IMG/VR virus record: IMGVR_UViG_3300042868_002030
Span: 1-22,592 of that record
Direction: 5' to 3' (one strand)
Source of the DNA: a virus
Length of the DNA: 22,592 nucleotides
Positions within the stretch are counted from its first letter, which is position 1; every line of letters begins with the position of its first letter. Below the pieces are notes generated by a model. That model ran no database searches, had not been told where the DNA came from, and saw only the letters and a list, made by a program, of their open reading frames with translations. Made by a program: the position numbers and the translations under genes. Below, piece after piece: positions 7,551-15,774 of this stretch.

Positions 7551-7672
7551 AGAAGAAAAAATATTAATGCTATATTATTTTGAAAATATAGACAGAAGTA
7601 TATATAACTCTTTGTTATTCGACTAATCTTGCATAATTTTACATTACAAACCAAAATAAAAAAGAACTACAT

Positions 7673-8935
7673 ATGGCTGAAAACTTAGAAACTCCTTCAT
7701 TTGGAGGCAACTTTGGTATACAGGATACTATGGAAATGGGCATGGGTAACGCAGAACTATTAAATGATCTGATGGGACCTGATAGTGCTACTAGTAGTCC
7801 TGATGATCTTCAAGATATTGTTAAAGAAGTTGAAGATCCTGCACCAGCAAAAACAAAACCTGCTGCTGCTAAAACTATTGGAGATGATATTGTTGATAAA
7901 TCAACAGACAAATCTGATGAGGATAAGAAACAAGATTTACAAGACTTCCTATTAGGAGGTGATGAAGATGATGAAGAACAAGAGGATGATGCTCCTGCTG
8001 CAAAACCTGCAGAGAAAGCTGAATCTGAAGAAGATGTTGAAGATGTTGCATCAACTAAATTTGAAGCTTTAGCAAATGACCTATTTAACTTAGGTGTGTT
8101 TACTAAGGACGATGATGATGATGAAGAACCTATTAACACTCCTGAAGAGTTCCTTGAGAGATTCCAAGCTGAAAAGAAAAAGGGTGCAATTGAAGTGGTT
8201 AATAACTTCATTGGACAATTTGGAGAAGATTATCAACAAGCGTTTGATGCCATATTTGTAAAAGGAGTTAATCCTAAAGAGTACTTTGGTACCTTTAATA
8301 ATATAGAAAGCTTTTCTGAAATGGATCTTAGTAATGAGAACAATCAGGTAGCTGTAATTAAACAAGCATTAACTGATCAAGGTTTTGATCCTGAAGATGT
8401 TGAAACAGAGGTAGAGAGACTAAAGAATTATGGTGATCTTGAATCTGTAGCAACAAAACACCATAAGGTGTTAGTTAAGAAGGAAGCTCAAAAGCTTGCT
8501 CAATTAGAACAAAAAGCTGAAGTTGAATTACAACAGAAAGCTGCAATTAAAAACCAATACATACAAAACGTTCAGACTATCCTACAAGATAAGCTGAAGG
8601 CTAAAGAGTTTGATGGTATTCCATTAAATCCTAAAATAGCTGGTGAACTACAAGACTTCCTTTTGGTTGATAAGTACAAAACAAACTCTGGTGAAACATT
8701 AACAGATTTTGATCGTACCATCCTAGAGCTAAAGAGACCTGAGAACCACGCTATGAAGGTTAAACTTGGATTACTCTTAAAGATCTTAGAAAAAGATCCT
8801 ACGCTCTCTACTATTCAAAAGACTGGTGTAACAAAAAAATCAAATGAATTATTTGGTCAGGTTGCAAGACAAGTTGAGAAAAGTGCTACAAAAGGAAATA
8901 AGTCAAGTGGTAACCCAACATCCTGGTTCCAATAA
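7673..8935 (+). CDS. Probable capsid scaffold or head-assembly protein
   Basis: A 420-residue protein between portal and major capsid. Residues 1 to about 150 are low-complexity and highly acidic (runs of D and E such as GDEDDEEQEDDAPAAKPAEK). The rest is helical and charged (LVKKEAQKLAQLEQKAEVELQQKAA and on), and the C-terminus is basic (ARQVEKSATKGNKSSGNPTSWFQ). An acidic, helical protein with a basic tail placed just before the coat gene fits phage scaffolds, whose basic tail contacts the coat protein. No protease motif is visible. It could instead be an internal head protein. The preceding 138-nt gap holds only a weak TAATCTTG (7624-7631) promoter-like box without a matching TTG. Start context is AACTACAT directly before ATG. 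Confidence 0.75.
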   Translation: MAENLETPSFGGNFGIQDTMEMGMGNAELLNDLMGPDSATSSPDDLQDIVKEVEDPAPAKTKPAAAKTIGDDIVDKSTDKSDEDKKQDLQDFLLGGDEDDEEQEDDAPAAKPAEKAESEEDVEDVASTKFEALANDLFNLGVFTKDDDDDEEPINTPEEFLERFQAEKKKGAIEVVNNFIGQFGEDYQQAFDAIFVKGVNPKEYFGTFNNIESFSEMDLSNENNQVAVIKQALTDQGFDPEDVETEVERLKNYGDLESVATKHHKVLVKKEAQKLAQLEQKAEVELQQKAAIKNQYIQNVQTILQDKLKAKEFDGIPLNPKIAGELQDFLLVDKYKTNSGETLTDFDRTILELKRPENHAMKVKLGLLLKILEKDPTLSTIQKTGVTKKSNELFGQVARQVEKSATKGNKSSGNPTSWFQ

Positions 8936-8968
8936 TTTTTTAAACAATAATCTAAAAAGAATAACAAA

Positions 8969-10531
8969 ATGGCAATTCAAACAATCCCAGGTCTAACTGG
9001 CTTTACTTATGCTCGTGTTGCGTCTATGGACAAACGTGCTGTTGGTAAGCTTACTGACTCAAATCACTTGGAGTCTTTCCACTCCACTGAGCCTGCTGAT
9101 TATGACAAAAAGATCATCTCTTTGTATACTCAGAGCTCATTGTACAGTAATGACTTCTTGGACATGATCAACAAGAGCACACCTTATTACATCGATAATA
9201 ACAGTGATGCTTGGAAATGGCAAGTTCAGGTTCCTTACAAATTCCCTAAAATCATTGACATTACTGATTCAACTGCAGCTTTAATCCTTGCAGGTAAAAC
9301 AGGTATTGATGGTCAAGAGTTCACTTTAGTGTTAGATACTAATGAGTTCTCTAAAAACGCTATCGTTTCTGTAGGTACTCGTCAATATGGTCCACGTTTC
9401 TACGTGATCAAAGATCCTCAACCATTTAACATTGGTTACTTGTACACCTTCACTTTGGTGACTGATAACCCAACTGTAGATTTCGTTAACCCAGTATTCT
9501 TACAAGCTGGTGTTGAATTGGAATTAGTTGATGCTGCGATTGGTGAATTTGATCAGGATTTATTAGGTCTTCCTCGTTTAGGTGAGCAAATCACTATGTT
9601 CGAATCTTTAGGTTCTGCATATGGTTTTGAGCACAAAATCACTGAGTGGGCTGATGACAAAATGATGCGTGATGCTTCTGGTAAGCCACTTGACATTTTA
9701 GTTTATGCTCCTCAACGTCGTAACCAATTACCTTTAACTCGTAATGATGTTAAATGGGAACCATTCATTGAGTTCTGGATGCGTAAGTCTATGTTAGAAT
9801 TAAAAGTTAAGCGTATGATCTGGTCTAAACCAGGTACTGTTAAAACTAATGGTTCTAAGCAAGAGTTAAAACGTACTTCAGCTGGTGTTTACCACAGAAT
9901 GCGTAACAATGGTAACTTAGTACAGTACAATCGTGGAGAGTTCTCTGCAAACTTAATTCGTGCTGTCTTTGGAGATTTGTTCTATCGTCGTGTGGATGTT
10001 AAAGATCGTCGTGTTAAAATGTACACTAACGAGGCTGGTTTTGACGTATTCCAACAAGCTTTAAAAACTGACGCTTTAAATTCAGGTTTAACTTTCATGG
10101 CTGATTCTGGTAATCGTTACATGCAAGGAGAAGGTCAACACATCACTTACAACTTTGCATTCGATGCAATGGTTACTCGTGAGACTGGTCGTGTTGAATT
10201 GATCCACTTGAAAGAATTAGATTTACCACAATCTAACTTAGAATTTGGTCAGAACAAAAAATCTACTCCAGTATTCATGGTATTTGATGTGTCTCCAATG
10301 AGCGATGGTTCTATGGTAAACAACATTCGTGAAGTACGTATGAAGGGTGCTCCTTCTATGACTTGGGGTTATATCGATGGAACTCGTCACCACTTAGGTT
10401 TTGCTAAATCTCAAGGTATGAGCTCTGCGAACAAATTCCCAGGATACGAAATCTGGATGAAAGATCGTTGTGATGTATTCATTGAGGACTTGTCTCGTAC
10501 AGTTCTTATTGAGGAAATCCCACAATTCTAA
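8969..10531 (+). CDS. Major capsid protein
   Basis: A 520-residue protein expected to build the icosahedral shell (HK97 fold in this phage group). It begins MAIQTIPGLTGFTYARVASM, has a helical N-terminal region, and then alternating beta and helix sections that fit an HK97-type coat (for example KRMIWSKPGTVKTNG and SPMSDGSMVNNIREVRMKG). It has the size of crAss-like coat proteins and follows the scaffold candidate after a 33-nt gap. Codon choice stands out: 27 of its 28 arginines are CGT and only one AGA, while neighbouring genes mix in many AGA codons. This indicates selection for high expression. Downstream is a structured 174-nt gap. No other gene in the window combines this size, place and codon bias. 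Confidence 0.88.
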   Translation: MAIQTIPGLTGFTYARVASMDKRAVGKLTDSNHLESFHSTEPADYDKKIISLYTQSSLYSNDFLDMINKSTPYYIDNNSDAWKWQVQVPYKFPKIIDITDSTAALILAGKTGIDGQEFTLVLDTNEFSKNAIVSVGTRQYGPRFYVIKDPQPFNIGYLYTFTLVTDNPTVDFVNPVFLQAGVELELVDAAIGEFDQDLLGLPRLGEQITMFESLGSAYGFEHKITEWADDKMMRDASGKPLDILVYAPQRRNQLPLTRNDVKWEPFIEFWMRKSMLELKVKRMIWSKPGTVKTNGSKQELKRTSAGVYHRMRNNGNLVQYNRGEFSANLIRAVFGDLFYRRVDVKDRRVKMYTNEAGFDVFQQALKTDALNSGLTFMADSGNRYMQGEGQHITYNFAFDAMVTRETGRVELIHLKELDLPQSNLEFGQNKKSTPVFMVFDVSPMSDGSMVNNIREVRMKGAPSMTWGYIDGTRHHLGFAKSQGMSSANKFPGYEIWMKDRCDVFIEDLSRTVLIEEIPQF

Positions 10532-10537
10532 TCCCCT

Positions 10538-10673
10538 CTAAGGATAGTATCCTTAGACAATACTGAGAAGAACGCTCCCCTCACCTGTCCCACCTGGAGG
10601 GGAGCACTTCTCAAATTACAGAGTGATGAATGAATTCAATGTTCATTGCATACCCTTCGATGGGAACACTCTG
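10538..10673 (+). ncRNA. Structured RNA element after the capsid gene
   Basis: Three consecutive helices fill the gap between the capsid stop and the next start. Helix 1 is CTAAGGAT/ATCCTTAG with a 3-nt loop (10538-10556). Helix 2 has an outer GAGAAG (10565-10570) with CTTCTC (10607-10612) and an inner GCTCCCCTC (10574-10582) with GAGGGGAGC (10597-10605). Helix 3 has CAGAGTG (10619-10625) with CACTCTG (10667-10673), enclosing AATGAA/TTCATT (10629-10634 with 10642-10647) and CCC/GGG (10653-10655 with 10662-10664), a three-way-junction shape. None is followed by a T-run, so they are not simple terminators. A processing or stability element for the abundant capsid transcript is the simplest reading. 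Confidence 0.55.
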
Positions 10674-10705
10674 CAAATATAAACCAAACAATAATTAAAC
10701 TACAT

Positions 10706-11674
10706 ATGGGTAAGATAGGAAAAATCTCAACTTTGAAACGAGAGTACAATAGCTCTCAATTACAAACAATGCAAGCTGGACTTGCTGCTGTAGGTATGAC
10801 AAGGATTCCTGGTACAGGAGTTTTTAAGTATCCTTACAAAGAACTTGATGGTCAGTATAGAACAGGATTAGATCCTAATGCTGCTTACATCAGACGAATT
10901 GGTGATTCTCTAGAAAGAGAAATGGAAATTGAACGTGTTACAGCTCTTAAAGCTAAGCTTGAACTTGCTTTAGGTGATATTGACTTAGGTCCTCGTTCAC
11001 AGTTCTGGAACTATGGTTTGTCTACATCAACAGAAGATACTCTTCACGTACAAGCTGTTAAATTGCTTGATAGTGATAACTTCTTTGACTTAAGCAATCC
11101 TTTTCAAGAGTTAGCTTTTGCTTGGTTACGTGTTCATCCAACTATCGCTTCTAGCTACCAAGCTTGGGAACGTGGTGAATATCCAGCAGATACACAATTC
11201 TATGTAGCTGATGATGAAATTGAAAATGCTGTTATCTACAAGAAGAAACAGTTAATCAACAAAGCTATTGTTAAGTTTGATGCAATGACTCCTGAGAAGA
11301 AACGCAAGGTTGCTCGTCAATTAGGACTTCCAATCACTGATGATACTAAGGAAGAAGTTGTTTATAATCAAGTGGATAACATCCTTAAACAAACAGAAAT
11401 GAAAGGTGGAAACTTCCAAGGACTAAGTCCTATCGAAGTGTTCAACAGATTTGCTGACATGAAGGAAAACTTACTCCATATTAAAGATTTAATTAAACAA
11501 GCTACAACACACTCAATCTATAGAATCAAAGCTAATGGCAGAATCTATGAAGGAGAGTTTGAAGTTGCTAAAGATGAAGAAGAATTAATTAGATTCTTAT
11601 CTGATGATGATAATCAGGATGAACTAATCACTCTTGAACAAAAATTGAAAACTAAGAAACTTGCCTCTGTATGA
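10706..11674 (+). CDS. Conserved-type head gene of unknown function
   Basis: A 322-residue protein starting MGKIGKISTLKREYNSSQLQ. The start at 10706 was chosen over an upstream in-frame ATG at 10646 because 10646 lies inside the structured RNA and because AACTACAT directly precedes 10706, as at 7673. The protein is mostly helical: EREMEIERVTALKAKLELAL, then a segment with FWNYGLSTSTED and NPFQELAFAWLRVHP, then TPEKKRKVARQLGLPITDDTKEE, and a C-terminal charged part (DEEELIRFLSDDDNQDELITLE). It has no metal, nuclease or membrane motif. Its place right after the coat gene suggests a capsid accessory, portal-adaptor or ejected protein. I do not recognise the family. It ends in an ATGA overlap with the next gene. 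Confidence 0.8.
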   Translation: MGKIGKISTLKREYNSSQLQTMQAGLAAVGMTRIPGTGVFKYPYKELDGQYRTGLDPNAAYIRRIGDSLEREMEIERVTALKAKLELALGDIDLGPRSQFWNYGLSTSTEDTLHVQAVKLLDSDNFFDLSNPFQELAFAWLRVHPTIASSYQAWERGEYPADTQFYVADDEIENAVIYKKKQLINKAIVKFDAMTPEKKRKVARQLGLPITDDTKEEVVYNQVDNILKQTEMKGGNFQGLSPIEVFNRFADMKENLLHIKDLIKQATTHSIYRIKANGRIYEGEFEVAKDEEELIRFLSDDDNQDELITLEQKLKTKKLASV

Positions 11675-12402
11675 TCCCTGTAGATAGTTTATTATATAAA
11701 ATTGACCAAAAACTAAATAAACTATCAACAAACGAGCACCAACAAATTCAGCTAGAGGATAAAATCCTTGCACTAAATGAAGCTCAGATTAAGTTAATTA
11801 AGCAGAAGGTTGATGGTTTTAGTACAAATAGTGGTCTAGGTCAAGATGCTTTTAAAAAGCGTTATGAAGATTTGCAAAGTTTAGTGATAAATTACAATGA
11901 TGGTAAGTTATCACTAAATTTAAAAAATCCTGAGTTAAATCAGTGGTCTGCAAATATTCATCTATTAGTTCCTAAGTATATGTTCTATGTAGATAGTTAT
12001 GTACTTGCTGATAAAGGAAGATGTAAAGATAGAAAGATCTGGATCAATAAGGATCTAGCAAAACATGGTGATCTATCATTGTTGTTAAATAACACACATT
12101 ATAGACCATCATTTGAATATCAAGAAACATTTAACTTCCTATCATCTGATGAGATAAGTGTCTTTACAGATGGTACATTTACACCAACAGATATCTACAT
12201 TTCTTATTTTAGATACCCACAGTATATAAATAAAGAAGGATATATAATGCTAGATGGACAACCATCTTACAACCAGGATTGTGAACTAGAAACATATCTA
12301 GAAGATGAATTGTTAGATTTAACAGTTCAGAACCTAGCAATGTACACTGAGAACCAATCTGCTGTACAAAGTGCACAGTTTAGAATCCAAACAAACGAGT
12401 AA
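11671..12402 (+). CDS. Candidate head-tail ring (connector) protein 1
   Basis: A 243-residue protein. The N-terminal 70 residues are a charged helix (LLYKIDQKLNKLSTNEHQ; LALNEAQIKLIKQKV). The centre is beta-rich (LSLNLKNPELNQWSANIHLL, and TDIYISYFRYPQYINKEGY). The C-terminus, CELETYLEDELLDLTVQNLA followed by a polar tail, resembles the strand-then-helix end common in phage neck or connector proteins. The same end type recurs in the protein at 18880-19608 (GYLQQQVLQLTSQKLLQTYF). It starts 4 nt inside the previous gene. The connector role is inferred from this pattern and from the head-to-tail gene order; it might instead be a capsid decoration protein. Confidence 0.75.
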   Translation: MIPVDSLLYKIDQKLNKLSTNEHQQIQLEDKILALNEAQIKLIKQKVDGFSTNSGLGQDAFKKRYEDLQSLVINYNDGKLSLNLKNPELNQWSANIHLLVPKYMFYVDSYVLADKGRCKDRKIWINKDLAKHGDLSLLLNNTHYRPSFEYQETFNFLSSDEISVFTDGTFTPTDIYISYFRYPQYINKEGYIMLDGQPSYNQDCELETYLEDELLDLTVQNLAMYTENQSAVQSAQFRIQTNE

Positions 12403-12429
12403 ATTATTCACAACTTAAATAAATAAAAA

Positions 12430-13605
12430 ATGGCTGATTTTTCATTAACCACGTTATTCGTGGTGCCAGTAGGACAAACTTCTGTTCCTAGCTCTGGTTC
12501 AACACAAGATCTTACTGCTGGTCAAGTAGGTATTTTCTTAAATGATTATAGTGCAGCAACTGCAGTTAACATTGCAGCAGCTCCCTATTTTTATGTAGCT
12601 CAAGGTAGACAAAACACCTATCTTCAAGGCTCAAAACGCTCTGACAAAATTAAAGGTTGCCCATCTGGTTCAGGTTGCAACTCTAACGTAACTGAGTGGT
12701 ATAAAGTAACTGGTTGCCCAACTGCAGCAAACCAAGTAACCCAAGTGGGTAACTGGAATGTTAAATGTGGTGATATCGTTACTTTAACTCTTCGTGGTTT
12801 CTCTAGCTACATCAACACTTTGTATTTCAATGGTTTCACTCGTTCAGTAACTGTACAAGCTCCTTGCTGCGATTGTGGTGGTGATCCTTGCGATACTGTT
12901 GATGTTCCAGCATTGATCGACCAATTCATTCTTAAGTTAGAAGCACAAGCTCCAGGTAACAACCCTGACAACATTAGCTTCAATACTTTCTACGATTTCC
13001 AACGTGTAGGTAATGATCAAAATGCTTTGTTAGTTATTACTGGTAAACCTCTAACTGTATATGGTCAACCATGTGATGTTGCTGCATTCCCTTACGAATA
13101 TGACAGATTCTACTTCAGAACTTTCGTATACTCTGGTCCTGCAACCACTGCTGACTTTATCGTTGCTGATAACTGTAACATTGTTGCTGATTCTGTAATC
13201 ACTCAACGTTCTTCTTTCCCAACTGGACAATCTGCAGAGATTCAACAGTTAGAGAAAAACTACTACAGCTACCAAGCAGGTTACTTAAAGCATCTTTACA
13301 GAATGGTTGGATACAACGAGAACTTTGAGTCTTATGTATCTTCAGGTGTTACTTATGATACTTACTACATTCGTTTCAATGAATATAACAAATCTGAGTA
13401 TCAGTGGGGTGACTACATTATGGAAGATAGCACTGTAATCATTGCTGCTCCAAATGCTGATGTTAGTGGTATTGCTGCTGCATTAGAAACTATTTTAGAA
13501 GCTGCTTTAGGAACTGTAGGAGGTGATACTGTTTGTATTACTACAACTTCAACCACCACTACTATCTGGCCTACAACTAGCACCACTTCAACTAATATCC
13601 CATAA
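12430..13605 (+). CDS. Cys-rich structural protein, candidate auxiliary capsid protein, Thr-rich tail
   Basis: A 391-residue protein, beta-rich and without signal peptide. Cysteines cluster in the first half: C77, C83, C96, C113 and the block CCDCGGDPC (146-154). The later half is aromatic (FYDFQRVGNDQ; YRMVGYNENFESYVSSGVTY). The last about 20 residues are a Thr/Ser tail ending in STNIP, like the C-termini of the fibre genes downstream. Its position after the coat and ring genes and before a strong terminator suggests an abundant virion protein, such as an auxiliary capsid or decoration protein; a fibre base is an alternative. Arg codons are mixed (CGT, CGC and AGA), so its codon bias is weaker than the coat gene's. 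No catalytic motif is visible. Confidence 0.8.
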   Translation: MADFSLTTLFVVPVGQTSVPSSGSTQDLTAGQVGIFLNDYSAATAVNIAAAPYFYVAQGRQNTYLQGSKRSDKIKGCPSGSGCNSNVTEWYKVTGCPTAANQVTQVGNWNVKCGDIVTLTLRGFSSYINTLYFNGFTRSVTVQAPCCDCGGDPCDTVDVPALIDQFILKLEAQAPGNNPDNISFNTFYDFQRVGNDQNALLVITGKPLTVYGQPCDVAAFPYEYDRFYFRTFVYSGPATTADFIVADNCNIVADSVITQRSSFPTGQSAEIQQLEKNYYSYQAGYLKHLYRMVGYNENFESYVSSGVTYDTYYIRFNEYNKSEYQWGDYIMEDSTVIIAAPNADVSGIAAALETILEAALGTVGGDTVCITTTSTTTTIWPTTSTTSTNIP

Positions 13606-13643
13606 TCTAGGGCTATAGTAGAAACAATTAAATAACATAACCT

Positions 13644-13692
13644 ATGCCAGAGGGTGAGAGGATCTTTCTCAAAATCCTCTGGCATTTTTTTT
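13644..13692 (+). terminator. Strong intrinsic terminator / attenuator between capsid and fibre genes
   Basis: ATGCCAGAGG (13644-13653) pairs perfectly with CCTCTGGCAT (13676-13685). An inner TGAGA/TCTCA helix extends it, and eight T follow (13685-13692). It ends 9 nt before the next start codon and no TAnnTTTG promoter is visible between, so downstream genes would depend on read-through. This would lower fibre output relative to capsid. Confidence 0.92.
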
Positions 13693-13701
13693 AAGTGTAA
13701 G

Positions 13702-14268
13702 ATGGCAGATTTAAAACTAGACATATTAGTAATTCCAACATACAACGTACTTACATTAGGTATTGCTGATGCTTCAACATACCCTACTGATCCCCCTGTT
13801 GTATCTTCTCCAACATTAACTGTAACTATCCCTGGTATTGGGGAAACTAGTTTACCTTTCACTGTTAACGATTTCAACATTCTCACTTCATCTAACTTAG
13901 GACTAACACCTTTAGGTGATCCTTTATTACCATTACCTGATGGTATTTGGAAGTTTAAGTACACAGTTGCTCCTGCATATACTAACTTTGTAGAGAAAAC
14001 TTTCATGCGTACTGAATTGATTCAGGAGAAGTTTGACACTGCATTCATGAAACTTGATATGATGGAATGTGATAGAGCTATTAAAACTCAAGCTAAAGTT
14101 GATTTAAACTCCATCTATTTCTTTATTCAAGGATCTATTGCTGCTGCAAACAAGTGTGCTGTTGATGAATCAAACAAATTGTACAATCAGGCAAACATGA
14201 TGTTAAATAACTTTATTAGAAACAATTGTGGTTGTTCAGGAAACAACTACATTAATAACTTCTATTAA
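13702..14268 (+). CDS. Structural protein of unknown function (fibre-block first gene)
   Basis: A 188-residue protein. ATG 13702 (MADLKLDILVIPTYN) was preferred over the in-frame 13654, which lies inside the terminator stem. The first half is beta-rich with many prolines (DPPVVSSPTLTVTIPGIGET; LPLPDGIWKFKYTVAP). The second half is helical (TELIQEKFDTAFMKLDMMEC) and ends with a Cys/Asn-rich tail (NNCGCSGNNYINNFY). The N-terminus MADLKLDILVIP resembles that of the preceding structural protein, MADFSLTTLFVVP. A small tail or head-fibre base protein is likely; the C-terminal cysteines may pair with the tiny Zn-type gene that follows one base later. No family recognised. Confidence 0.78.
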   Translation: MADLKLDILVIPTYNVLTLGIADASTYPTDPPVVSSPTLTVTIPGIGETSLPFTVNDFNILTSSNLGLTPLGDPLLPLPDGIWKFKYTVAPAYTNFVEKTFMRTELIQEKFDTAFMKLDMMECDRAIKTQAKVDLNSIYFFIQGSIAAANKCAVDESNKLYNQANMMLNNFIRNNCGCSGNNYINNFY

Positions 14269-14269
14269 T

Positions 14270-14404
14270 ATGGCACAGTGCTCTAAATGTGGTGCAAAGG
14301 TAGGATGTAGCTGTCAGCTAATCAAAGGTCTTTGTGCTTATTGTAATAAAGCTGCTCAGAAGGCAGCACAAAATTCTAAATATGTTGCAGTCAAGCTTAA
14401 CTAA
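14270..14404 (+). CDS. 44-residue Zn-finger-like micro-protein
   Basis: A very short gene that begins one base after the preceding stop. The product MAQCSKCGAKVGCSCQLIKG is followed by LCAYCNKAAQKAAQNSKYVA and ends VKLN. It has C4-x2-C7, C13-x-C15 and C22-x2-C25, six cysteines in 22 residues, fitting one or two zinc sites, with a short basic helix after them. The spacing of one base, the overlap of 23 nt with the next gene, and the coherent Cys pattern support it as real. It might be a structural micro-protein or chaperone of the adjacent fibres. Function unknown. Confidence 0.7.
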   Translation: MAQCSKCGAKVGCSCQLIKGLCAYCNKAAQKAAQNSKYVAVKLN

Positions 14405-14648
14405 TTGTGTTGAATGTACCACTATTCCAGTGTTACTAGAGGATATAGAATGCAAGATTAAGGAATTAGCTGGCAATCTATACAATAATACTATATACTC
14501 ATTAAACCTTCCAGTTAATGGAACTGTATTTTTGGACCTATTAAACTATAAGCGTATTCTAACTTATAAGTTTTGTAACCCAGATTATGGATTACCATAC
14601 ACTGTTGAAATGATTGCGAGTAGAGTAAAACTTTTAATATATAAATAA
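14382..14648 (+). CDS. Small protein of unknown function in the fibre block
   Basis: An 88-residue protein. The start 14382 (MLQSSLTNCVECTTIPVLLE) was chosen over an in-frame ATG at 14334, because the longer version would lie mostly over the upstream Zn-type gene and adds only a basic non-descript leader. Features: one CxxC (NCVECTT), a helix (LLEDIECKIKELAGNLYN) and an aromatic middle (DLLNYKRILTYKFCNPDYG). It overlaps the previous gene by 23 nt and ends 7 nt before the collar fibre gene. A chaperone or attachment protein for the fibre is plausible from position; nothing in the sequence proves it. Confidence 0.7.
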   Translation: MLQSSLTNCVECTTIPVLLEDIECKIKELAGNLYNNTIYSLNLPVNGTVFLDLLNYKRILTYKFCNPDYGLPYTVEMIASRVKLLIYK

Positions 14649-14655
14649 AACAGAC

Positions 14656-15774
14656 ATGTCATTACAAAATTGCTCAAATTGTTATAATGGATGCACAGAG
14701 ATAGTATCAGATAAGTGTGTCAGATATACAGGGATAGATGTTCCTGTCTTGGGAATTCAAACTGGGGACTCTCTTTCTTATGTTGAGCAGTCTCTTATTA
14801 CATTTCTTGTGTCTACATTAGATGGCACAGGTATTAAACCTCTAGTTGATCTAGACGCAATATGTGACTTTGTAAAAGGTTATCTTCCAACTTGTGGAGA
14901 TATTACTATTGTTGATCTAGTAAACGCTCTAATCGATTCTACGTGCTTTCTAAAGGATGAAGTAATTGCATTAGAAGCTAAGTTTGCTGAACTAGAACAA
15001 GGATATTCAACTCAATGTTTAGAAGGATCTCCTGATCCAACCAACACATATGAAGTGTTACAAGCTACAATTAATAAGCTTTGTGCATTAGAAATTGATT
15101 TAGGAGCTCTTGCTTTAGATGTAGAAGTTAACTATGTTAGACTTGACGAACTTAATGCATTAATTCAAGCTTACTTAGATGGTGAAACATCAACTACAAA
15201 ATACTATAGCAGAATGGTTCCATACACTGTAGTTGAATACTATGGTTCATTAAGTAACTTTGATGCTTCTGGTGCTGGTTTAGGTGATTGGGAACAAATT
15301 TATTTATGTAATGGTGCTAATGGAACTCCTGATAAACGTGGTAGATCTCCAATTGGTGCTTTAAACATGCCTGGTGGTGATTCACTTCCTGATGATGTAA
15401 ATCCTCTACTCGCTGGAAACTTTAATTATGTATTATATAGTACAAATGGTGCAAACACTGTAACATTATCTACATTACAGATGCCTTCTCACACTCACAC
15501 TGCAACTGCTACATCAACTTCTGTTGTAACACCTAATCCACACAATCATGGTTGGACAGGTGTTAGTGGTACAGGTTACCCAGATGGATCTGGTGATAGA
15601 ACTACAGCTGGTGCTCTAAATTCTTATCCAGTTACTGCACAAGAATTAGGTGTATCGTTAGCTGTAGCTACAAGCACAGCAGTTAGTGTTGGTGCTCAAG
15701 GTGGTGGACAATCACATAATAACGTTCACCCTGTAATAGCTTGCTATTACATTATGTATATTCCTGCTCCTTAA
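14656..15774 (+). CDS. Fibre protein with C-terminal tail-collar (gp12-like) domain
   Basis: A 372-residue fibre. Residues about 18-52 (SDKCVRYTGIDV, then LGIQTGDSLSYVEQSL) share an N-terminal pattern with the next fibre gene, likely the attachment part. Helical and coiled segments follow (about 85-175). Residues about 187-370 read as a phage collar domain: GDWEQIYLCNGANGTPDKRG (210-229), TLSTLQMPSHTH (270-281), HNHGW (296-300) and GGGQSHNNVHPVIACYYIMY (349-368). In T4 tail fibres HxH motifs of this kind hold iron in the receptor-binding tip, so HTH (279-281) and HNH (296-298) are candidates for metal binding. It probably contacts host surface sugars. The family call is confident; receptor and metal are inference. 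Confidence 0.88.
   Translation: MSLQNCSNCYNGCTEIVSDKCVRYTGIDVPVLGIQTGDSLSYVEQSLITFLVSTLDGTGIKPLVDLDAICDFVKGYLPTCGDITIVDLVNALIDSTCFLKDEVIALEAKFAELEQGYSTQCLEGSPDPTNTYEVLQATINKLCALEIDLGALALDVEVNYVRLDELNALIQAYLDGETSTTKYYSRMVPYTVVEYYGSLSNFDASGAGLGDWEQIYLCNGANGTPDKRGRSPIGALNMPGGDSLPDDVNPLLAGNFNYVLYSTNGANTVTLSTLQMPSHTHTATATSTSVVTPNPHNHGWTGVSGTGYPDGSGDRTTAGALNSYPVTAQELGVSLAVATSTAVSVGAQGGGQSHNNVHPVIACYYIMYIPAP

Noticed and set aside
7624-7631. Promoter-like TAATCTTG before the scaffold-like gene
   Set aside because: It has one mismatch to TAnnTTTG and no TTG at 19-21 bp upstream, so it is too weak to list as a promoter.
7810-8211. Ser-rich minus-strand frame
   Set aside because: It is the complement of the acidic Asp/Glu and Ala codons of the scaffold-like gene; the serine runs are a by-product of GAT and GAA repeats.
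10646-10705. Upstream extension of the gene after the capsid gene
   Set aside because: The extra 20 codons lie inside the structured RNA, and the leader before 10706 matches other starts.
13654-13701. Upstream extension of the first fibre-block gene
   Set aside because: The longer start lies within the terminator stem-loop; MADLKLD at 13702 is a better start and parallels MADFSL of the preceding gene.
13413-14006. Long open frame (197 codons) on the minus strand
   Set aside because: It runs antisense across the end of one structural gene, the terminator and the start of another, has no promoter or leader, and its composition mirrors the sense genes.
14334-14381. Upstream extension of the 88-residue protein
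   Set aside because: The extra 16 codons lie over the Zn-type micro-protein gene and encode an unremarkable basic leader.
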